A stretch of 64,000 nt of DNA, taken from assembly GCF_947623445.1 (NCBI RefSeq), contig NC_135242.1, positions 24,242,001 through 24,306,000 on the forward strand. Direction: 5' to 3'. A model generated the notes under the pieces. That model searched no databases. It worked only from the letters and a program-made list of their open reading frames with translations, and was not told the DNA's origin. Shown here piece by piece: positions 54,771 through 64,000 of this stretch. This DNA comes from Clavelina lepadiformis. Lineage: Eukaryota; Chordata; Ascidiacea; Aplousobranchia; Clavelinidae. Position 1 is the first letter of the stretch. Each line of letters begins with the position of its first letter. The translations under genes and the position numbers were made by a program.

Positions 54771-56301
54771 GCCAACAAAAAAATTTTGGCATGAAAGGTA
54801 AGAACGATTTTAAAGTATATCAAGGGCGGTGAGCTCGAAAATGCCATTAGTTTTTGCAGATTGGCTCTAGTTTTAAAGATATTAGCGAATTTCGATATTT
54901 TTCTTACATTTTAAATTTGAAGCTAGGTTGCTTTTTATCTTAAGGAACAGCCTATATTAAATGTTGTAGTAAGTCTATCTGCACTAAAACCACAAGAATC
55001 AGCAAAAGCTAAAGCATATATTCAACACAAAAAATGTCTCATTTATTCGTATTTTAATCAGATTCTCCTAACACATTGCAATTTGTGAGACTAAGCTTCC
55101 AATACCACATTAAAACTTGCTTGAAGTGAACAATAAATAGCAGTAATTTGGTAATAACAAACCAAGTATGCCAAAAGCCTACACAAAAAAGACGACAATT
55201 TGTAAAAACAGACGAAATGAACAAGCAGTCAATTTTTTTCATTTACCACGGAGTATACAAAGCAAAACACTTTATGAAGAGTATCCCATCTACCTTGATA
55301 TCTCTCTTCCGTTAATTTGATATCTTGCTGAAACCTTTCACCTTGTTCCTCACTCATATTTCTGAAGTTTTCAGGGAAGCGATCTAAGTGACTGAATAGA
55401 TAGTGAACTTTTACGCTCATCCTTGATCCAAGAGCTTGAAAATTCGTAAGCATCACTTGTACGAGATCCACATAGTTGTTTGCTTTTGTGTTTCCAAGAA
55501 ATTCTTTTACATCTGCAACAAAAGAGTGCCAGGCTGCCTTCTCAACTTCATTTATATGTGAGGGAAAAACTTGATCTTTGATTAATTTTCGTATTTGTGG
55601 CCCATCAAAAATTCCTGCTTTCAGCTTTTCAATACTAAGACCAGGAAATACTTTGCACAGGTGATCAAAACAAGCACCATCTTGTAAGGCCTTGACAAAT
55701 TGTTTCATCAAACCCAATTTGATGTGCAATGGGGGTAAAAAGATGCGATCAAGACTGAAGGTTCATTTACAATGTTTTTATCTCCGTGCACAAATTGTTC
55801 ACGTATGGGCCATTCCTTTTTAATCCAGTGTTGATCAGTGGCCCGACTATCCCAGTAACAAATAAAGCAGGGATAGGCCTACTTGGTGAGGCCGCTTTGT
55901 TGTCCTAAGAGAAAGTTGACCATTTTCAAATCAACGCAAATCTCCCAGTTATGCTCAGTATAAGAAAGTTTCTTGATGGGATGATGATGGTTATGCTTGA
56001 TTGGAGATGATATAAACTAATCTAAAGCCTTATTTACCTTCTAAGCGAGGAATTTGTGCCAGACAACTCAACATTTGGGCAAAACTAAATAGCTGCTTCA
56101 CATGGCTTCAGTTTTTATTAACATATGTTACTCACTAGCATACATATCAAACTTTTCATGGTATGTGTAGGAAGAAGCAATATCTCAAAAACTAGAGCCA
56201 ACTTAGCAAAAGTAATTGCATTTTCGGACTCAGCGCCCCGGATATACACCTAAATCGGTCTAACATATCAAGCCTTTCGAAAAAAAATTTTTTTTGTTGG
56301 C
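54771..56301 (-). mobile_element. 1.5 kb inverted-repeat element with remnants of a conserved protein of unknown function
   Basis: Imperfect inverted ends of about 130 bases start GCCAACAAAAAAA on both sides; the inner 60 bases (from GGGCGGTGAG to AGATATT at left) match at about 83%. On the minus strand, 55229-55729 is open for 166 residues beginning MHIKLGLMKQFVKAL and including AAWHSFVADVKEFLGN, MSVKVHYLFSHLDRFPEN and EERYQGRW. Related coding remnants continue upstream to about 56000 (MVNFLLGQQSG). From memory, proteins of this kind are widespread and uncharacterised in invertebrate genomes and often repetitive. No transposase catalytic triad was recognised. The copy is old and broken. The element family is not identified. 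Confidence 0.6.
55229..55729 (-). pseudogene. C-terminal remnant of a repeat-borne protein, function unknown
   Basis: An open stretch of 166 codons inside the inverted-repeat element at 54771-56301. Composition and motifs (MHIKLGLMK, FDGPQIRKLIKD, HSFVADVKEFLGN, HYLFSHLDRFPENF, ERYQGRWD) look like a folded alpha-helical domain, not random sequence. The similar-looking coding remnants just upstream show that this is only part of a longer ancestral protein. No function is proposed. Confidence 0.55.
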
Positions 56302-56667
56302 ATGTGTATAATCATTGTTCAACACACGGGGATGTAAAAGTTGTGTTTATTGTCGCAAAACACCTTCTAAAACATCATCATTTTTTTACAAAGTTGTCGG
56401 GCAAGCAACCTGTTGATAAATTTCTATAAATTGTGACGACACAACTACGCATAAACGAAACAACTGACGACGATAACAAGTCATAATAAGCCCACGTGAT
56501 ATGCGAAAAAAATTAAAAAGCGCGGCAAGAACTTGATTAGGCGAATCTACTAGACAATCTCGGTTCGACGAAACAATTCCTTCTCTGTGCCTGGCATTCA
56601 ATGATGCCTTATGAGGTCACGGCTAAAAGCGCGAGGTTAGTTTTTCAGCAGTTCATGGCGCCGCCAC
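56302..56667. other. 3' flank of SPEN
   Basis: Contains AATAAA on the minus strand at 56346-56351, about 320 bases past the SPEN stop. No gene seen. Confidence 0.5.
56346..56351 (-). terminator. candidate poly(A) signal of SPEN
   Basis: AATAAA on the minus strand in the expected 3' UTR position. Confidence 0.4.
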
Positions 56668-59600
56668 CTAAGCGGTGGTGATGACGATTGTCAGGTGCTG
56701 GATGTCACCCACGTTCGAGAGGAGATCTGGCGCCCTCCGCTGGAGATTGTCAGTGGCAAAGTCGCAGGGAGGGAAGATATGAAGAACGAACGGCACCTTC
56801 TGTGACCAAATGTATATTATTAGATCATAATCACAATACCAAAACTGACGCCACTATAACCCTGAGAACTGGTCAAATGCTTTACGGGTTTTGAACGTTT
56901 CATGGAAGTAATTGCAAGCAAATTCCCAGAAACACATTCCTTTTAACCGCAAGTAGGCGCGCACCTGCTGTGTTTGGTCAATGGCGGCGTCCACATTCAC
57001 AATTCCAGCCACTTCCTTCTGACGTAGATAGCTTATGAACCCCGAGTTCAAAGCGTTGGTTTGCCTCACAACGTCGTCCTTGTCTCTACCGCATGGTAGC
57101 GCCACCAGCAAGCAAAATTCTTGGTCGCACTGGAAATGCAAAACAAGCTCTGTGAGAAAAACTAACACAATGATGTAGGTTGCCAGCAAGCATGTGACGT
57201 CAGAGCTACATTATAGGCTCAAATTATTACGTCATACCATCATTCTCTTCCGAAGTCCCTCTATCTGGGGTGGGAGGTTTTTCATCCTTTGTATGATGCG
57301 CAGTTCAGCAAGTCCGTTAGTGTCCGAACTCGCGGCCTGCTTAGGGAATCCGGCCTGTCCGTACAAGATATTGCCACAGACGTAGTGGACCTGGACCGCC
57401 GCGCAGTCGTTCTTGAGCGCGAGACGTCCTTGCCAGATGACGGGGTAGCGCTGGAAGTGGAATAACAAAAAGTTTACCAACACGCAACGAGGAGAAGTCT
57501 ACATCAAAGCAGGTGAAATACCTGGAATAAATCGTCAAGTGAATCCTGAGGCCCCGGCTCCATCTGCTGCTGTTTCAATTCCTGGGGTTGACTTGTCTGT
57601 TTCGGAGCTTGATGATAGGGGTCAGGAGGAGGAATTTGTGGGTCAGGTTTAGCCGGGACCTGCTGCGGTACAGAAGGCGGTTCATGCCAGGAAACGTGGG
57701 GTGACGGGGAGTGGTAGCGAGGATGCCCCCTCGTTGGGGTCGGGGGCCTCTGGTAAGCCTCAAGGGGCAGATGGGAGGTGGGCTGTCTGACCCCTCGGGG
57801 AAAGACCCCAGTATTTAAACCAGGTCCTTGGCTAGATGCACCAAGCGGACCCATATCGGGTCGGTATGGTTGTTGTTGTAAACCTACAGAACAAACAGGT
57901 TTATACGGAAGTGTGGACGATCTAAAAATCTTTTGCTCAAATTTCTCGTGACTCAGAAGTAACTTCTACTGAGGCCTCTCAACTTTGAGTAAATAAGCTT
58001 TCACTGTATATTACAAATACTTGAGCCACGTACAATGCATTGCTCTTAGCTTAAGAAAGTACCTGGCATGGCGTGACGTACAACGCCACCAGATGCCGTG
58101 GTTGGCATGGTAACAGAAGACGGGTGCATTGACGATCTTGATGGTATGGGAACCCCTGCAATATGTGATGTACACGTCGCGCTTAACAAAGAGTTTTGTG
58201 GCGCGTGATACATCGAAAGAAACTTTCTTACCGGATCTTTCAAAGTGTTGAGCAACCAAATCCATCGGCGCGTCTGCTGCTATAGATGTGGGGGTTCGGA
58301 CTGGGTGATCACCCCCATGGGTTATGTACTGGGTTCGAGTGTCGGGTAACCTCTGATGAACGTTCGATTGTTGTTCGACCGCCGGTTGCGTTCCATGCAT
58401 GGGGTGGGTTGGGTATCCATGTGGGTTCGTTCGCTCTTTTGTTTGTGCGCGGGGTTTTTCCACCTTGGGGTGGGTAATAGGGGGCTGGCTGGTGGGTATA
58501 TGTGGATGAAGGTCGGTAAATGGGGGCCGTGATAACATATGCCCCGCCTGCATGGACTGTCTAGGGCCTTGTGGGGTGAAATTAGGTGGGATCTGGATAG
58601 GCATACCCCCCATAAATGAATAGGGTGCCTGAGGAAATCCACGAATTGTCGGGAAGCCGTAAGAAAGCATCGGAGGCACTAAACACACATAATTTGATGA
58701 GGATATAACTCGAGATTATTCTCGTGTTTACAAAAATTTTCGGTACCTCGTGATAGGAATTGTGAGTATGCGGGGTTTATTTGCTGCGGGATCCCTGGTT
58801 CCGACATAGATGGGTTTTGTAACGAAGGAATCTGTTTCTTGCCATCGTGTGGTGAGAATTGATGTCCGGGGATCTTTAAAATTATTCCACATTAACAAAA
58901 GTCGACTTTCCTTCGAAATTTCAAGATTCAAAGTAGTACAAATCTACCTGAGGGAAACCCGGGGGAATGTAACCAACAGTAGCTGGGACTTGAATATGTG
59001 GGGCAAGGGGGGCTGATGACAGCGGTTGGGACGTCGTCGTAACAACAGATCGAGGCCTGCTGTTGGCAGGGGGCTCTAAAATAACGTAATTTAAATGATA
59101 AAGCACATTATGGCAATTCTTTAGGATCTTGTCATAAACTTCACTCACAAATACCTGATTGTTTTGTAGGACCCTGTCTGACGGTTGTTGGTATCGGTGA
59201 AAATGAGGACACCTGCTGTGGCAAGGAGATAATTTCATTGCAATGCCTTCATTTTTACGATCATTCAACAAAATTCCTCCGCAACAAACTAACCTGCGCA
59301 GGCGCACTTTGCTCTACTGGGTTCTTTTGAACAAACTGGGGTTGACCTCCGTGAACTGTAAGTGGGTGTGGGGCTTGCGGAGACGCAGATGCTCTCGTAA
59401 CTAGGGGCGACGAGAACCTTGAAGGCAAACCTGTTGGCTTCAAAGGCGGCTGCCCTGGGGAATACCCTACAGCCCCAGTGTGGTGAGTTGACCAAGCCCC
59501 TGGAAGTTGGTTGGAAGTGGAGGGCCCAACTGGGTGCGGTAGATGGGTGAGTGCTTGTGCTTCTGCGAAGTAATTGGTCAGGGTGCATTACTAACTTGGC

Positions 59601-62600
59601 GGCTCCTCTCGATGATATACAGAGGTTAAAAGGAAACTTGAATGCTGGAGTGTTAATCGATCATGCACAACCAACATGCATACTACAACCATAGTTAATG
59701 ATATGTTAATCCTAATATAATTAGTCAGCAGCCAAGTTCAAGTTATCAATGAGAATAAATAACGGAACAACAGCCAATCTCACACAAGAGCTAAAACACT
59801 GAACGTAAACTAAGCAACTATATATTGAAGCGTCGACAGCTGAAAAACTTTAAACAGCGACTTTGTTGAAAAACATAAAACAACAGAAGACGGCGCAAAC
59901 ATTGTTAATCTTCACGCTTGATTACCTCTGATTATGAAGGCCTGCTGGTGCATAGTGGAGTTAGTTGAGGCGGCTGTGATAGTGGGGCTGGTTAGGGGTG
60001 ACGCAGGGAGTCTCTGCACCACTCCCTGCCCCTGGGTGATGGACGGGGTTAATTGTGGGGAGGGAACTCTAAAAATGGCGGGGTTAGTGGAAGAAAGGAA
60101 AGCATGCTGAGGATTAGTATCAGGCATATGAGAGAAAATAAAGTTGGTGTTGGCCAGTTGAGGCGATTGGGGTAAAACTGGAACCCTGCTGGGGTATTGG
60201 AAGCCAGGCATTGGGTACCCTTCACCCCTAAGACCGAAAGGCATGCTAGGAGGGTGTATAGCCGGGTTAGTTCTACTTCCGTGTCCGAGATCCTCTGCCA
60301 TTCTCACATGCACGCCACCTGGTGTTGGATTTGCCGGCTCAGCGGTGTGTCCGCTCTGCGTGAAAACCTCACGGCTTTGGCGTCGTTTGGTTGGTATGAG
60401 TTTTGGAAGGTCGGCGTGGACCCCGACAGTAGGGGGGTGATGTTTTGTCTCCGTCGTGTCACTTCCTGTCGTTGCTTCTAATCGGAAAAGAAATGACTTG
60501 TGGTCGTTTTATATCATTCTTGCATGTTACAGTTATGATTAAAGAAAGCTATTACGACACCAAGCTATCATGTTTACAAAACTACTGTGCTCTAGAAGTT
60601 AAGATTTTAAAAAGACAAGTAATGAAACCAACCAGATGGCGCTAAAGAGGGAAGGGTAACAAATGTACGAATGGGTGGTGTCAAGTTACTTGCGGCTGTC
60701 ACGGTCGATGATTGAATTGAAGTGGCCACACCCGGTTCAAGTCCTTTCTGCGTTGACGAAGGCTTTTCCGAAGCACTTTTACTCTTCTAAGAGAAACATA
60801 GTTAATTGAAAACTGAGGTAATGTCATGTGAAAAGCAATAGACAGTGATGCAACGCATCCAACAATGTGTATTCTATCTGTATCTGATAAAATCTATGAC
60901 ATGACATGACATGACCAAATTACATTAAAACAATCACAACCAGGGAACTCTAATTCATATCCTCAGTACCAAAGCTCACCTTCTCTATGGGTGGGTTCAT
61001 TGTCTTGGGGGTAGGGATGTGGCTGACCGGAGCAAGTGGGTTCACGCCATGTGGAACAGGAGCAGGATGAAGTGTTCTGGGCTCGTGCTTACCCGTAGTA
61101 GGTTGATCTGGAGCTGTGTGGGCACTGGGGGTTAGGTGATCAAGATGGGTTTCTTTTTCACCGGATGAAGGCAAATTTCTCCGCTTTTCTTGCATCTGTC
61201 TTCCATTGTCAAATTGTGATTCAGTTTGTGCGGTGGAAGTAACAATCTGTGATGTCATAACTGCAGACATATGTGCGCTACTATCAGGTTTGACCAACAC
61301 TTGTTCCGAGTTTGAGATATCCATGCTGTCTCTCGGTGTTCGTTGGCTGGCCTGAGATGGTGAGCTGGCTGCAAGGCTTGAAGAAACAATTGTCTCTCTC
61401 TCAGACTTGCCATCATGAGGGTGACCCAAAGGTTTACACAAAACACTTTCAACCTGGGGTCCGCTTGGTTCCATTTTCGGTAGATCAGAAGCGGTAGGTT
61501 TGTAGCTTCCTGCTGCCTTGACCTTGCCACTTGTTTGCTGGATGTTGTCCTGATGTTTTGTGTCTAATTGTTGACCGACATCTGATGAGGGTTGCTGAGT
61601 TTTCTGTTTTGCAAAGCTAGCCAGGAGCTCTTTTGGACTCTGCGATACTGGGGTAGGATGGAGCAACTTTCCAACATCTTTGGATGTATTTGAAACATCT
61701 TCCAACTGAGCTGATTTAAATTCATCAGATAACGTTATTGTGGACTTCCTTGTTTCCTCTTCAACGTATCTTACACTTGGAAGAATTGGAGTCAAGTCGT
61801 CATCTTCATGTGTGTCCTTGAGCAATGCTGATGCTGCTAATGCCGCCTCTTCATCAGCTTTATTCAAATTTTTATTTTGCTCAACGGACAAACTAGATTT
61901 TTCTGGCTTCACAGCATTCCTGCTAAATTTGGGACCGGAATATGAGTCGCTTGATGTGCTTTCCTGTGCTTTGAAACCTCCAAAGTCAAATTCTATTGAA
62001 CTGACAGCAGCTGCAAGTTCTATTTCTTCCGCAGTGCTACGAGGTTCAAGAGAGCCAGCGTCCTTTGAGTCTTCTTCTTGGTTTGAAAAGTCATCCTTCT
62101 GCTCGACGCTTGGCTGGTTCGACTCGGTGTGAACGGGTGACGTTTGCTTGAATATTTCCTTTACAGATTCGGGGGTATTCCCCGAGGCAGCTGGTACGTT
62201 GGAAGAGATGTTGCCGAAGTAATCGAATGGAGAAGGGGAGGACAGGAAATCCTGATTTTCATCACTGGACATTATGGAGCGCACGGCTTCCTCATCTCGC
62301 TGCTGAGATAGCTGCTTTAGTCGTTTTATCTCTTTAAGATGACGTTCTTGTTCCAGCTGATAGCGCTCATAGGAGGAGAGTCTGTTTGCTCTCTCGGCAG
62401 GCGAACCATCACGACTGTTGCTCCTGCCACGATCCGGTTTCTTGGTTTTCACCACCTGTTCGTCTGTTTTACTTTCGTTCTGATTTCGCTCTTCCAGCTT
62501 ACCGGTTGAGTCTGATCTGCTTTGAGTGGACGTTTTCGGGGCCCTCGCCTGCATCCCGGGAAGATTTTGTGATTCCTCCCTGGTTTCTACACAGTCGTCA

Positions 62601-64000
62601 TACTTAGTTACATTTTTCTGAGTAGACTTACTGCCGCGGCCTGGCACCAGGTAGTCCCCACTCTCCTCAAGATCATCGTTATGGGGATTGGGAGAAAACA
62701 ACGACTTCTGATGAGATGATTTAGCAGTTGGCGTCGTTAACTTTGATGGCGATCGCGAAAGTGGAGTTGAAGTAATTTGCTTTGATTTTGTGGTGTCCTT
62801 GCTAGTCTGGCCCGGTTGTCCGAACGCTTTGGTCCACGGATGGAGAGATGGTTTCGGTTTAGGGACTCCTTTCTTTTTGTCATCGTGGTCGTTATCGGAG
62901 CTGTCACTGCTGAAGAAGCTCTTCCCTGGCATCGATTCCTCCTTCACTGACTTCAAGGAGTCATCTTCTTTCACGGTTGGAAGAACGAGGTTGTCTGCTT
63001 TCGTTTCTTCAACAGCTGGAGTCACTTCAGGCTTTGGACTTTTCTTCTTTAGAACTTTCTCAGTTGGAAGTTTCATCGATGACTTCTGATCACTGAGTCT
63101 CAGATCTTCACGAGAAGACGATTTTATCTTCTGCAGCTTCCTTTGTTTCAAGGAACCCAGCATGGACTTCACGTGATGCAACTTTCCCTCTTTGCTGTCA
63201 TACTTGTGCAAACTTTCTTCTTTCACTTTTGTTTTCAACTGAGGCTTCTTTGACGAGTGGATCAGTTCTTTGTGCTGACGATCTTTCTCCACCGACTGAT
63301 GAGCGGATTTTCCAAGTTCTTGGTTACTGTGGCGAGGTAACTTCTCGTTCTGTCTCTCGACCAAAGACGCACCAGACTCCAATGTTCTGTGTTCGCCCTT
63401 GTCAGATTTCATTTTCTGGGTTGAGAGTTTTTTCTGTTGAATGTCCTCCGAACGATTCTTCTCACTGACGTGCTTCTCATCGGACTTGTTTGGCACTTCC
63501 ATCATATCCTGGGAAGATTTTTGTTTCTTTGTGAGCTTTATTGCTTCCTGGGAATACTTGGACTTGCTTGAAGATGGGTGAGATTTTTCAATCACTTTTT
63601 TCTTAGCTTTTATTTCACTGGACTTAATGGTCTTGCTCTCATGCGCAGCCTTCTTCTTCTCATCAAAGGCATGTTTTGAAGATTTGATTGACTCCCTTTT
63701 ATGGTCGCTTGGTTTAGTTGATAACTTGGAGGGTTTGGGAACATTCTTTGAAAGATCTTGCTTCATCTTGCTTGATGAGATGTCCTTCGTTGCATCAAAT
63801 GATTTTGCAGATTTTAGGGATGGTTCATCGCTCTGTGGCTTGATCTTGTCCAGATGAGGTTTCTTCAGCGAGTAGTCCTCACTGTAATCTGAGAACTCGT
63901 CTGATGAAGATGATGATGATGATCTGAGGATTTTAATCTCTTCTGCGCTCAACTTCCCGAACTTCCTTCCACCAAAATCACTTTCAGAGCCCGAGGAGCT
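56668..64000 (-). CDS. SPEN: SPEN (SHARP/MINT) family transcriptional co-repressor, C-terminal part
   Basis: Nuclear co-repressor scaffold that recruits SMRT/NCoR complexes, with roles in Notch and nuclear-receptor repression. The gene continues past the right edge, so the N-terminal RRM region is not visible. Exons: 60980-64000 (open at edge), 60633-60786, 59926-60477, 59294-59562, 59155-59215, 58948-59075, 58747-58873, 58232-58678, 58063-58155, 57522-57883, 57238-57450, 56965-57129, 56668-56799; all phases fit, giving 1907 residues. The first 1000 are Lys/Ser/Glu-rich and disordered, with a short coiled stretch (YERYQLEQERHLKEIKRL). A Pro/Gln-rich region follows, and the last 169 residues form the SPOC domain (YPVIWQGRLALKND, LRIIQRMKN, CLLVALPCGRDKDDVV, FISYLRQKEVAGIVNV, HIFPPCDF). 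From memory, the basic-patch Lys, the first Arg and the Tyr that bind phospho-serine are kept; the second Arg is Lys. Confidence 0.95.
60893..60915. repeat. ATGAC pentamer repeat in a SPEN intron
   Basis: Four consecutive ATGAC units in the intron between 60786 and 60980. Simple repeat. Confidence 0.8.

Overview
The window looks like nuclear DNA of an invertebrate chordate, most likely an ascidian tunicate (Ciona-like). This is inference: it is AT-rich, has mostly short GT-AG introns, carries single genes that match vertebrate families closely (CaMK1, DYRK2, SUCLA2, SPEN, NALF/FAM155), has ficolin-like collagen-fibrinogen genes, and is littered with short hAT-type and other inverted-repeat elements. 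No bacterial, CRISPR or operon features were seen. All genes were assembled by eye from splice sites and reading phase. Every model closes in frame except the two TLC-like copies, where one junction stays open.

Layout. 3.0-7.3 kb (+): complete CaMK1 in ten exons. 10.7-13.0 kb and 16.1-17.8 kb (+): tandem pair of secreted ficolin-like genes; the first has a hAT element in its last exon. 20.7-24.9 kb (-): complete DYRK2 in seven exons. 24.9-32.5 kb: gene-poor, repeat-rich. 31.77-41.24 kb: tandem segmental duplication with a unit of about 5 kb, each copy holding a multi-pass membrane protein gene that resembles TLC-domain proteins; only copy 1 carries a hAT insertion. 41.6-45.4 kb (-): a NALF/FAM155 homologue, recognised only after joining three exons. 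48.3-52.1 kb (-): complete SUCLA2 in eleven exons. 53.65-56.3 kb: transposons, one with remnants of a conserved protein of unknown function. 56.7 kb to the right edge (-): the 3' two-thirds or so of SPEN, ending in its SPOC domain; the RRM part lies outside.

The genes do not form one pathway: they are ordinary eukaryotic neighbours (calcium signalling kinase, innate-immune lectins, a proline-directed kinase, a cation-leak-channel subunit, a TCA-cycle enzyme, a transcriptional co-repressor). The most interesting signals are evolutionary. (1) The two ficolin-like genes share a tract of about 1 kb that stops exactly at the end of exon 4, leaving the ligand-binding half diverged. (2) In the segmental duplication, divergence falls from about 5% to under 0.5% at the hAT insertion site. 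(3) A hAT element has replaced the C-terminus of one lectin. (4) TGACGTCA occurs about twenty times where about one is expected.
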